Source: VXPQ01 sp965117025
Lineage (GTDB): Bacteria; Bacteroidota; Rhodothermia; Rhodothermales; VXPQ01
Length of the DNA stretch: 64,000 nucleotides
Assembly: GCA_965117025.1 (NCBI GenBank)
Contig: OZ220746.1
Location: forward strand, 1,364,001-1,428,000
Direction of reading: 5' to 3'
Shown: positions 32,973 through 41,102 of the stretch, piece after piece
Position numbering within the stretch: position 1 is the first letter of the stretch
Layout of the letters: each line of letters starts with the position of its first letter
The notes under the pieces: generated by a model
What the model saw: the letters and a program-made list of their open reading frames with translations, nothing else
Told to the model about the DNA's origin: nothing
Database searches by the model: none
Program-made: the position numbers and the translations under genes

Positions 32973-35369
32973 TCAGAATGTCCGTTGGTAGGATATAGCC
33001 GGAACGAGTTGCAAAAGGCTCGTCTTCTTCCATTGAATCACATCGTCAGAACCTGAAGAAGGGAATATCAACATGGGGTTCTTCCGGTTATAGGCGTTGT
33101 ATAACCCAAGCGAAAAAGTGCGCATGCCCCAACGGACCTGTTTGGTAAAATGAGCGCTCAGGTCGAGGCGATGATGCGCAGGCGCACGGGACGCATTCAC
33201 CGGGCCGTAATCCAGAAACGTCCCATCCGATACGGAATCCAGAGAATAAAAACTCCGGTACCTTCCGGTTGCGGTCCATACGGGATAGCCGCTCCCGTAT
33301 ACCCAGGATCCGGACAGGGAGGTGTGGTCCGTCAAACGGTATTGCAAAACCAGAGAAACGTCGTGGCGACGGTCGTACCCGTCCGGAAAAGGATCGCCCC
33401 CATTTAATCCTGCAAACGTACGTTGCGTACGCGCCCAGGCGTAACTGAACCATCCGCTCAACCTGCGCCGCTGCCGCTCCGCAAAAAACTCGGCGCCGTA
33501 ACTCCTGCCTGAACCATGCTCGATCAGGGACGGCCATCCCGCTTGCAGCGCCTGATAAGGATACGCTCCCGTCTTATAGTCGATCTGGCTCGTCATGACC
33601 TTATAGTACCCCTCTATGGACAACTCCAGCCCATACTCCAGCAGACTCCGCGCAAGGCCTGCGGCAATCTGCGAACTGCGCTGCGGCGGGATTCCCTGCA
33701 TGAAGGGAATCCACAAGTCTTTCGGCAGCGAAGAACCTGTACCTGTAAGCAAATGCATATACTGCTGCGTGTACGCATAGGACAGCTTGCCGGCATAGCC
33801 GCTCCCCAGCGGAATGTTGATCGCCAAACGCGGCTCGACCGAACGGGCAAACGAACCCCGGCTGTCCGAGCCGGACAGCCGAAGCCCTGCATTCGTGCGC
33901 ACCCCCAAAGGTCCCTGCCATTCATCTTCCACATACAGCGCTACGTCCCGGGATACCATTCGATTCGACTGCACCTGCAGTCGGTTCAGGTCCTCCTCAT
34001 CCGAGACGGTCAGCATCGTACGAGTGCTCCCCGGCGTAAAACGATGCGCCACATACTCCGCCCCAAACCGGAGATAATGCCGCAGGCTGACGGCATACTC
34101 CATATCCAGACGGGTGGTGAAATCCTGCACCGATGAAGCCCACACCTGCTGATACGTATCCAGTTCGCTTCCCTTGTCCCCGTCACGCAAACCAACCTGA
34201 GAACTCACGCGATACTGCGTAACGCCTGCAAGAACGTTTGCAAACCAGCGATCGTTGATCAGGCGATTCCAACGGAGCGAAGCAAGCCGGTTACGCCAGC
34301 CAAGCTCGAAGTCGAAATCATCGACGATCGGACGCGGCCCTCTGTAGCGCTCCCGGTACGTGAACGCATCCCGCCCCAGATATCCGCTCACATACAGCCG
34401 GTCCCGATCCGAAAGCAGGTAGTTGGCCTTGAAGTTCAGATCATGGAAATATCCGCCATAACGCTTGCCCGAATCCCGGATACGCTGAATCCACCATGTC
34501 ACGAGATCCATAAACGTGCGACGACCGGAAACAATGAACGAAGCGCGATCGCGTACGATGGGGCCTTCCACCAGAAACCGGGAGGTCAACAACCCCAAAG
34601 CTCCCTCCCCTGCGAAACGTTTCAGATTCCCCTCCTTCATCGTAAAGTTCACGACCGAAGACAGCCGCCCTCCGTAACGGGCCGGGAAACCGCCTTTAAT
34701 CAATTCCACCTGCTTCATCGCAGATGTGTTGAACACGCTGAAAAGGCCTAAAACATGGGTGGGATTATACAAAGGCAAACCGTCCAGCAGGATAAGATTC
34801 TGTCCTGCACGTCCCCCGCGTACGTACAGACCGCTAAAGCCTTCCCGCCCGGCTTGTACGCCTGGCAACAATTGCAGCGTCTTGAGCAGGTCCGGCTCGC
34901 CAATAAGCACGGGAAGGGTTTCCACTTCTTCGATCGCCAAGCTGTGTTGACTCATCTGCACCTGGCTTGCCGCCGGCGCTTCTTCCGAAGTGACCACAAC
35001 CTCTTCCATCTGCAGCACACGAGGCTCAAGTCGGATCACAAGCGACGTATCCGCGGCAATCGGGAAATCCAGACGCTGCGGCAGGTAGGAAACATGCGTT
35101 ACGGACGCCCGCAACGGGCCGGGGGCCACCGCAAGGCTGTAGAAGCCGAATGCGTTGGACGTGGCGCCAACCTTCTCCTGCACCAGATAGACATGCACTC
35201 CGGGGATCCGCTCGCCGCTGGACGCATCCTCCACGTAGCCGCTGACAATGACGCTTTGGGCCGAAGCGTCAAGACCGCAAGCAAGCAGCGCGGCGCCAAA
35301 GCCGAAGAGAGCAGCCAACGTACGGCGATTGCGGATTGCGAGTATCATCGAAAGCAACACGAAACACAC
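32973..35369 (-). CDS. TonB-dependent receptor with carboxypeptidase-regulatory-like N terminus
   Basis: 798-aa outer-membrane transporter. Signal peptide, then a CarboxypepD_reg-like domain ('VSGYVEDASSGERIPGVHVY', 'TSNAFGFYSLAVAPG'), a plug domain ('MEEVVVTSEE', 'LLKTLQLLPGVQAGREGFSG', 'LYVRGGRAGQNLILLDG', 'VELIKGGFPARYGGRLSSV') and a 22-strand-type barrel ending in 'QLVPAISYQRTF', terminal Phe as expected. An ATG seven codons later (35348) is an alternative start. Forms a pair with the DUF4249 lipoprotein gene 3 nt downstream. The substrate cannot be told. Confidence 0.94.
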   Translation of the reverse strand: MCFVLLSMILAIRNRRTLAALFGFGAALLACGLDASAQSVIVSGYVEDASSGERIPGVHVYLVQEKVGATSNAFGFYSLAVAPGPLRASVTHVSYLPQRLDFPIAADTSLVIRLEPRVLQMEEVVVTSEEAPAASQVQMSQHSLAIEEVETLPVLIGEPDLLKTLQLLPGVQAGREGFSGLYVRGGRAGQNLILLDGLPLYNPTHVLGLFSVFNTSAMKQVELIKGGFPARYGGRLSSVVNFTMKEGNLKRFAGEGALGLLTSRFLVEGPIVRDRASFIVSGRRTFMDLVTWWIQRIRDSGKRYGGYFHDLNFKANYLLSDRDRLYVSGYLGRDAFTYRERYRGPRPIVDDFDFELGWRNRLASLRWNRLINDRWFANVLAGVTQYRVSSQVGLRDGDKGSELDTYQQVWASSVQDFTTRLDMEYAVSLRHYLRFGAEYVAHRFTPGSTRTMLTVSDEEDLNRLQVQSNRMVSRDVALYVEDEWQGPLGVRTNAGLRLSGSDSRGSFARSVEPRLAINIPLGSGYAGKLSYAYTQQYMHLLTGTGSSLPKDLWIPFMQGIPPQRSSQIAAGLARSLLEYGLELSIEGYYKVMTSQIDYKTGAYPYQALQAGWPSLIEHGSGRSYGAEFFAERQRRRLSGWFSYAWARTQRTFAGLNGGDPFPDGYDRRHDVSLVLQYRLTDHTSLSGSWVYGSGYPVWTATGRYRSFYSLDSVSDGTFLDYGPVNASRAPAHHRLDLSAHFTKQVRWGMRTFSLGLYNAYNRKNPMLIFPSSGSDDVIQWKKTSLLQLVPAISYQRTF

Positions 35370-35546
35370 TAACCTAATAGGGGACTTACGCGCGAAAGTG
35401 AATTTCGTTACTAGTCCGGGTTATGTTATAGCCTTGCCTCTGGACGGCGAGGGCCCTCAGGTTTAGGTCTCACTGGCTTAATCGCCTCCGATGGCCCTTG
35501 CAAAAAACTACCGGTGGAGCGCTAAATCGCATGCCGTAAATTCAGC

Positions 35547-35582
35547 AAGGGGGACAGCGTAAGCACGTACGCTGCCCCCCTT
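35547..35582. terminator. GC-rich bidirectional hairpin
   Basis: Arms of 15 bases, AAGGGGG-A-CAGCGTA / TACGCTG-C-CCCCCTT, with one A/C mismatch and loop AGCACG. It lies 27 bases beyond the stop of the unknown lipoprotein gene (minus strand), so it most likely ends that transcript. The rest of the 35370-35608 spacer holds nothing else I can name apart from the expected TonB-receptor promoter. Confidence 0.6.
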
Positions 35583-35608
35583 TGTCATATCGGCCTCGTC
35601 CTCAGCCT

Positions 35609-36631
35609 TTACTTCTTTTTGAAGAACGATGAAGTACAGGACTTATATTCACCGCGGTAGGTCCCTGTAAAATGACCGTCAAGATCAACTTCGGTCCAAT
35701 TATTTGTCCTAAAATGGGTTGCACGGATTTCACGTGCGTTAGACTTCGAGCGATAATAATCAATTTTTTTCGTGGAACTCCCGTTGTTCCCGTGCTTCAC
35801 ATTACCTGTAATGCTCATAGTAATCCGGGAAATGCTTGTTTGCCGCCAACGCACGTACTGGGTTTTCTGAGCCTCGATTTCCGAACCCACCGGATTGTAT
35901 AAGGTCCACGAATTGGCCCAAATCTCACCTTTTATACGGCGTCTTCGCTCTCCGCGAATCTTCGTAAATGTGGCCTTGCAATCCCCATTGCCCATCGCGC
36001 CCTGACCTTTCCCAATCGCACCGGAAAAAATGTCCGTTTTATACCGGATAACGGGATATACCTCTACCGAGCTACTTCCCTTGAAAGACAAAGCGCTACC
36101 TGTCAAGGGTATTGAATCCAGAACATCATCCGCACCGTATGCTGCAGCATACACGTAGTCATAGGTAACCTTGTATACGGTATCCCCGATTTGAATCTGA
36201 CCGTCATGATTAAGAACACGAGCAAATAGCGGGTCTTCTACAATCCGCCATGCTTCAGGCAGATCGCTTATATCCTGATCGCTTTCGGATTCCATTTCAC
36301 CGCTTTCAGCCTCCTGCGCCCAAATATCCTGCATCGTTTCAAGGGATACGAAATCCGGATCCAGGCCAACAATCTCCAGGTCCTCATGGTTTGGCTCCTC
36401 TATAAGCGCATCCATGAATGCATCAAACTCCTCCTGATTGGAAAAAACCAGTCTGCCGTCCGCGAACGTGATCGTCTGCGGGGCGGGGACCGAATAGGAC
36501 TGATCGACAGATTGAGGTGACGAAGGCGACGATACGTCGACCGAGTCACATCCGACACAAAGCAGCGCTATACTCAGGGCAACAGGATACGCTTTACATA
36601 GTAACGGCAAGATGACACGTGAGTTAAACAT
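35609..36631 (-). CDS. Uncharacterised lipoprotein
   Basis: 340 aa. Signal peptide with lipobox 'LCVGC' (Cys28), then a Ser/Pro linker. Residues ~55-75 ('GRLVFSNQEEFDAFMDALIE') resemble the start of several unknown Bacteroidota lipoproteins that open with a 'L.F.s.eef' helix. A strongly acidic stretch (~95-125) is followed by a basic, beta-rich C-terminal half ('TKIRGERRRRIKGEIWANS') ending in a lysine run. No catalytic motif seen. Composition is less GC-biased than the neighbours. Monocistronic, with a hairpin after the stop. Function unknown. Confidence 0.8.
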   Translation of the reverse strand: MFNSRVILPLLCKAYPVALSIALLCVGCDSVDVSSPSSPQSVDQSYSVPAPQTITFADGRLVFSNQEEFDAFMDALIEEPNHEDLEIVGLDPDFVSLETMQDIWAQEAESGEMESESDQDISDLPEAWRIVEDPLFARVLNHDGQIQIGDTVYKVTYDYVYAAAYGADDVLDSIPLTGSALSFKGSSSVEVYPVIRYKTDIFSGAIGKGQGAMGNGDCKATFTKIRGERRRRIKGEIWANSWTLYNPVGSEIEAQKTQYVRWRQTSISRITMSITGNVKHGNNGSSTKKIDYYRSKSNAREIRATHFRTNNWTEVDLDGHFTGTYRGEYKSCTSSFFKKK

Positions 36632-36681
36632 AGTAACCTCTTTGTTGCGGAAAAACCCGATTTATCAGAGACCCCAGTGTC

Positions 36682-36699
36682 CGCCCTCGTTTTAGGGCG
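36682..36699. other. Small hairpin in the spacer upstream of the lipoprotein gene
   Basis: CGCCCT-CGTTTT-AGGGCG, a perfect 6-bp stem, 51 bases upstream of the lipoprotein ATG. Nothing else recognisable was seen in 36632-36878. Confidence 0.3.
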
Positions 36700-36878
36700 A
36701 ACTGTCGGATAAATACTAAATTGACTCAGAATGAGCAGACACGTCATTCATCGTAAGTACCTCCAAATCAGGTTAAACGGACGCCCGGCCAAAGCCAGGC
36801 ACTGAACCAGAAGCACACGACCAAGGGCCTTACTATGACTTCTGTGGACCTATGATAATGGTCTCACGCACCCCCATG

Positions 36879-36940
36879 CATTTCATATTCTCCTAACAAT
36901 CCGCATTGACATTTCATATTCTTCTAATAATCCGCATTAA
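36879..36940. repeat. 31-bp tandem duplication
   Basis: Two adjacent copies of CATTTCATATTCTCCTAACA... (31 bp each, three differences) at 36879-36909 and 36910-36940. It sits at the 5' end of the broken gene fragment and is AT-rich. Confidence 0.8.
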
Positions 36941-37273
36941 CAGGATTATTCTGCGCAAACTGGCCCTTCAGACAATCCACATCGATATACTCCGCGCAGA
37001 GAGTCTCCTCGCAAACGAGCCCGACAGGCCGGATTACTGGCGAAACGACGTGATGCGCTATTTGGCCTCAGCCCGGGAGGCAGTGACAAAACCCGATTTC
37101 TACGTTCCGATCGACCTGCCGGAGGCCCCGAAGAACGCCTTGCGGCGTTCCGGAGGCAGGTACTCGCCTACGGACAACTACTTACCCACTGGCCCGCGCT
37201 CGTCGAGGCTGCACGCGCCATGAAAAACAAAGGAGACATGCTGACTCGACCCATTCAGGCATACGCAGTCTGA
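36906..37273 (+). pseudogene. Fragment of an unrecognised gene with a -1 frameshift
   Basis: The reading frame from ~36940 ('LALQTIHIDILRAESLLANE', 'DYWRNDVMRYLASAREAV', 'KPDFYVPIDLP') is convincing as protein up to base ~37118, then loses sense. Dropping into the -1 frame at 37119-37121 restores a good continuation ('GGPEERLAAFRRQVLAYG', 'LLTHWPALVEAARAMKNKG') that ends at TGA 37271-37273. The piece is helical and soluble, about 110 aa. The 5' end runs into a tandem repeat and lacks a credible start, so it looks like a remnant with a lost N terminus; a sequencing indel could explain the shift. Family not recognised. Confidence 0.5.
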
Positions 37274-37290
37274 ACGCAGGGTGCCTTGCA

Positions 37291-38100
37291 TCAACTACCC
37301 CGAAACCGTTCCAGCAATTCGTACCGCCTCTTTTCCAGGCTGCGGGCAATCAACCGGACCCAACCGGCGTGAAAAAGAAGACCCACGAGGCCCAGCACAG
37401 CCATAGCCGGGAAGGCTATTCCATGTATTCGGGAAAAGAAGTACACAGAAAAGACGAGCCCGATGCTCAATATGGTCAATAACCAGAAAACAGGCATGAT
37501 CCACCGATTTCCGATTACATCTTTGGAAACAGGAACTTCGCGGTAAGGCTCCCCATAACCTATATCGGAAAATTTCATATTCAGTTCTATGCGGACCGAT
37601 GGTTCAAGAGAGGTTGCGGCAAACGCCAGGAGATAATTGCATATACCCAGAACATACAAAAATGCAGATCCTGTCATAAAAATAACATTCGGATTTCTCT
37701 GAACAATACCTGACAAAACCATCAAGGTACCGAAATACAGTAATGCGGACAGATGATGTGTATACACAATATTTTTTGCAATCCTTGTTTCCGATACAGG
37801 CCTTGACAGCAAACCGTCATAGAAGGTGCTCCGACAAGTAAGCGGAAAAGAAAAGGATACGGCAACAATCATAAGGTACATCACAAGAAAATAACTATCG
37901 GAAGGATCACTCAATACAGATCCCGATCCGATCAGTAGTACAACACCAAAAAATATCAGCATCCAGCGAGGACGCCGATTCCTCCGGAAAAGCTTCCATT
38001 CCACGGAAAGGAGCTCGCGCAGTAGCCCCGGAGCTGCACGCGGCCGGGAAGTACCTTGCTTCTTTTGCACAAGAGATACGGTCATGTCCAGGGTCTCCAT
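37291..38100 (-). CDS. Truncated DUF5687-family membrane protein
   Basis: 269 aa, corresponding only to the C-terminal half of the 500-aa relatives at 38901 and 41102. 'LLSVEWKLFRRNRRPRWML' aligns with 'LLSCEWKLMLRNRQPRSMM', 'STFYDGLLSRPVSETRI' with 'SEFYDGLSVWPISESTKL', and 'RLIARSLEKRRYELLERFR' with the shared C terminus 'RLLARRLRNRRYLVMERFR'. About six helices remain. The first ~230 residues with the 'RSLASNYLK' start are missing. It is 13 nt after the ABC ATPase stop, so the ATPase and this permease-like half are coupled in position. May be non-functional or a naturally short permease. Confidence 0.75.
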   Translation of the reverse strand: METLDMTVSLVQKKQGTSRPRAAPGLLRELLSVEWKLFRRNRRPRWMLIFFGVVLLIGSGSVLSDPSDSYFLVMYLMIVAVSFSFPLTCRSTFYDGLLSRPVSETRIAKNIVYTHHLSALLYFGTLMVLSGIVQRNPNVIFMTGSAFLYVLGICNYLLAFAATSLEPSVRIELNMKFSDIGYGEPYREVPVSKDVIGNRWIMPVFWLLTILSIGLVFSVYFFSRIHGIAFPAMAVLGLVGLLFHAGWVRLIARSLEKRRYELLERFRGS

Positions 38101-38113
38101 GGTAGTCCTCGCG

Positions 38114-38825
38114 CCTTATACAGCCACCGACCGGGCGAAGAATCGCTCCAGTTCCTTCAGCGTCTGTTCCGATATAAGCTCGTCCCGCTCGATCCGCCCC
38201 TGATTCATCAGCAGGATGCGCTCGCAGGCGTCCGTGACATGCCCCAGATCGTGGCTCGAAACGAAAATGGTCGCGTTCGTTTCCTTCGACATCTCGGCCA
38301 GTATCTGCTGCAGGACATATTGCGACGTGGGATCCAGGTTGGCAAAGGTTCGTCCAGCACAAGCACAGAGGGTTTCACCAGCAGCGCAGCCAGCAACCCG
38401 ACCTTCTTTCGGTTCCCTGCCGAGAGATCGCGGATCAGCTTGCCCGTACCCAGCACCTCCTCCGTAAACAGCTTCGCGTACCGACTTTCCGCCTCCTCGA
38501 TTTCCTGCAAGGACAGCCCGTACGCCTTGCCGACGAAGCTGAAATACTCCTCCGCATTCAGGAAATCGATCAGGAAGCCTTCGTCGAGGTACGAACCGGT
38601 GTGCGACTTCCAGTCGGTGGTCTTGTCCACCCGCTCGCCGCCAAGCAGCACATGCCCCTTCGTGGCCTGCACGAGGTCCAGCACGAGGCGGAGCAGCGTG
38701 GTCTTGCCCGCGCCATTGTTCCCCACAAGGCCTACCACCTGACCGGTAGGTATCTCCAGGTGCGGTACGTCTACGGCGACGAGATCGCCGTACTTCTTGA
38801 CAAGGTCATTCAGGGTAATCTGCAT
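38114..38825 (-). pseudogene. ABC transporter ATP-binding protein, frameshifted
   Basis: Reads as a normal ABC ATPase of about 236 aa: Walker A 'GLVGNNGAGKTTLL', signature variant 'DLSAGNRKKVGLL', Walker B 'VLVLDEP'. Directly after the Walker B Glu the frame is broken: a missing base at 38347-38348. In the -1 frame the protein continues sensibly (FANLDPTSQYVLQQILAEM, 'IFVSSHDLGHVTDACERILL') to the stop at 38114-38116, giving the D-loop and H-loop. The unshifted frame ends at 38208 after nonsense sequence. Either a pseudogene or an assembly indel. Partner membrane genes are the DUF5687 proteins on both sides. Confidence 0.8.
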
Positions 38826-38900
38826 GTGCGCGGTTTGATAAAAAAGACTATAGGAAACGACCGGAAACGTAAAACGAGGAAGCCGTTGCCAGGTTCGCTG

Positions 38901-40430
38901 TCAGCGGATACGAAACCGCTCCATGACGAGGTACCGCCTGTTTCGCAGCCGCCGGGCAAGCAGTCTCGTCAGCCATGGCTGGAGACACAAACCCGCCAGG
39001 CCCAGTGCACCCAGGGCCAAGCCTGACCATACACTGGATACGGATTGCATAATCGGTACAAGAACAGGCATAACGAGAATAATTATAAAGCCGGCATAAA
39101 TCATTATAGACTGTGCATTCATAACGGGCAGGACAAACGATGTGTTGGGTTCCGTCATCCCGGCATTCACCTTGCGGGGAATAGGAAATAAAATGTTCAG
39201 GAATAAGGCTGTATAATTCAAAATCCCCATTGCAAACAATATGCTTCCCTGCATAAAAATCCATCCAAAAAATATTCTCGCACCGAGTATTATATTCATT
39301 ATTATTGTCGCCAAGGCAAAAATGGATAGTACCAATAATATTATTCTATGAAACATAAAGAGAATTGTTCGCAACTTCGTGCTTTCAGAGATGGGCCAAA
39401 CACTTAAACCATCGTAAAATTCACTTCTGAAATCAAAGGCAAAAGTAAAATAATTTATCGGCTGCCATAACGACAATAATATAACCAATCCAGAGATGTT
39501 CTTCGCGCCAACCTCCGTACTCACCCCGACAGCTAAAACAGCCATGAAAAGGATCACGATGACGGAAACTGTCATCATCGACCGGGGTTGCCGATTTCTG
39601 AGCATAAGCTTCCATTCACAGGAAAGCAGTTCAGCCGTCAGGGTACGGGGCCTGCTTCTTCTGCGGGGCGCCCTTCTCCTGTTCCACGGCAGACGTGGCG
39701 CTGCCGAATGATCTATGTACAGACTCCGACTTATCCTCTTCACGGACCCGTAAAACAGGCATCCCGCCAAGCCTGCCAGAAGTATCGGCGGCCAGACAGC
39801 GCCTCCTTCGGCCGCATCGAAAAGCGTGGCGGAGGCGCCGGACAGGATCCGGACATCGTGTCCCCATTCGAGTACCGCCAGCACCAAAACGCAAAGCAAT
39901 ACGCCCAACACCGGCAGAAATTTTTCTCCTCGCCAGGAGCGAAGAATATTCGCCGCAAGGTGCATGCATACGCACAGCAGGCACAGGACCAGCAGCCAGT
40001 TCCAGGCAAAATCGATATCCTGGAAATAAAGGTTTTTGACCCAAAATCCTGTAATGAACGCCAGCACGAACAGATTGAATTTGCCGAACAGCGTAACGAT
40101 CTGGCGAAACAGGGCAAGCATCCGCCGAGGCGTCGGAGTAATCAGGTAAGGGAAAAGCGATACGTATACCTTGCGCCTGAGAAGCAGACCGTCGAAAAGG
40201 CCCCATACGATAAGCACGGGTAGTATCGCCGGGTTCACGCCGGCGAGCAAATCGACGGAACGGTCAATGTCCAGGTATCGGACGGCGGAAAAACCTGCAT
40301 AAAAGGCATACAGAAAGACAGGAGCCCAGAAGCACAGGACAGCAAGCAGACTGCCCCCAAGGATCCACCTCCCGAACGGAGAGCGCAGGGTCCGTTTCAG
40401 ATAATTCGACGCAAGCGAACGGATCAGCAC
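38901..40430 (-). CDS. DUF5687-family integral membrane protein (ABC permease-like), copy B
   Basis: 509 aa, about twelve predicted helices in two halves. Starts 'MLIRSLASNYLKRTLRSPFG', almost the same as copy A at 42.6 kb, and ends 'RNRRYLVMERFRIR'. The middle holds a cytoplasmic loop with a short Arg-rich linker ('RRRAPRRRSRPRTLTAELLS'), the point where truncated copy C begins. DUF5687 members usually occur next to an ABC ATPase, as here (ATPase 75 nt downstream), and are thought to be ABC-2-like permeases. Substrate unknown. Some of the central part (39.2-39.5 kb) is AT-richer than its surroundings. Confidence 0.85.
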   Translation of the reverse strand: MLIRSLASNYLKRTLRSPFGRWILGGSLLAVLCFWAPVFLYAFYAGFSAVRYLDIDRSVDLLAGVNPAILPVLIVWGLFDGLLLRRKVYVSLFPYLITPTPRRMLALFRQIVTLFGKFNLFVLAFITGFWVKNLYFQDIDFAWNWLLVLCLLCVCMHLAANILRSWRGEKFLPVLGVLLCVLVLAVLEWGHDVRILSGASATLFDAAEGGAVWPPILLAGLAGCLFYGSVKRISRSLYIDHSAAPRLPWNRRRAPRRRSRPRTLTAELLSCEWKLMLRNRQPRSMMTVSVIVILFMAVLAVGVSTEVGAKNISGLVILLSLWQPINYFTFAFDFRSEFYDGLSVWPISESTKLRTILFMFHRIILLVLSIFALATIIMNIILGARIFFGWIFMQGSILFAMGILNYTALFLNILFPIPRKVNAGMTEPNTSFVLPVMNAQSIMIYAGFIIILVMPVLVPIMQSVSSVWSGLALGALGLAGLCLQPWLTRLLARRLRNRRYLVMERFRIR

Positions 40431-40522
40431 AGGACAGACAGGCTGGTGCTTCGTGCGGCAACAGAGATTCGAGGAAGCCGGGACCTCACCCCTACCGCGG
40501 ATTTACAAATCGGCAAAGAAAT

Positions 40523-40948
40523 TCAAGGCGTATCCCCAACCCGGCCCGGTTCCTCGCCGGCGGCAAAGGAAAAGCCCTCATCGGCCCAGCCGGTGATGCC
40601 CCCGGTCATTTCCTTGACCGGGCGCCCCAGCCGGGCCAGACGGAGCGCGGCCCGCTTCGCGCCATTGCAATGCGGACCGGCGCAGTACACGACAAAAAGG
40701 GTATCGTCGGACCACTTCTGCATTCTGTGGTTGGTAATTTTTCCATGGGGAAGGGAGAGCGCCCCGGGAACATGGCCTGCCCGGTACAAATCGGGGCTGC
40801 GCACATCGAGCAGCACAAAATCCGTTGCGCCGCGAGACAGCGCATCATGCACGTCCCAGCAATCCGTTTCCAGGGAAAAGCTGCTGGCGAAATATGCTTC
40901 GGCTTCCTGCGAAGATGCGGCAGGAATGGCGGTAACCTGATTAGGCAT
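40523..40948 (-). CDS. Rhodanese-like sulfurtransferase domain protein
   Basis: 141-aa single-domain rhodanese. 'DFVLLDVRSPDLYRAGHVPG' and 'SLPHGKI' mark the N-terminal half; the active-site loop is 'VVYCAGPHCNGAKRA' with Cys in the usual place, and 'VKEMTGGITGWADEGF' closes the fold. The CAGPHCNGA loop type is seen in cytosolic rhodaneses with a second Cys. It lies between two DUF5687 genes on the same strand, 92 nt upstream of copy B, but a functional link is not evident. Confidence 0.92.
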   Translation of the reverse strand: MPNQVTAIPAASSQEAEAYFASSFSLETDCWDVHDALSRGATDFVLLDVRSPDLYRAGHVPGALSLPHGKITNHRMQKWSDDTLFVVYCAGPHCNGAKRAALRLARLGRPVKEMTGGITGWADEGFSFAAGEEPGRVGDTP

Positions 40949-41036
40949 AAGAATTCCCTCTCTTACTTATTTAACCTCGCTTGTTCGTGGGCAAGCAAAA
41001 CCAGCGAAAGCGGCGCACGGTTCCGCCGGTATTAAG

Positions 41037-41102
41037 GGGATACTCTGATTAAGTCCGCAAAGCGCAGAAGCTGAGAAGGGTGGATTTGATTAGAGTAATC
41101 CT
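41037..41102. repeat. Interspersed hairpin repeat, copy 2 (large inverted form)
   Basis: GGGGATACTCTGATTAAGTC on the left and, on the other strand from the right end, AGGATTACTCTAATCAAATC: two diverged copies of the repeat head facing each other across ~25 bases. Forms a long imperfect hairpin just beyond the stop of DUF5687 copy A (41102). Confidence 0.55.

Noticed and set aside
35370..35540. Small plus-strand frame over the TonB receptor promoter
   Set aside because: Mostly antisense to the receptor signal peptide, with no ribosome site or recognisable protein pattern.
38340..38355. Programmed frameshift in the ABC ATPase
   Set aside because: No slippery heptamer with a downstream stem or stop arrangement was seen; a simple indel is enough.
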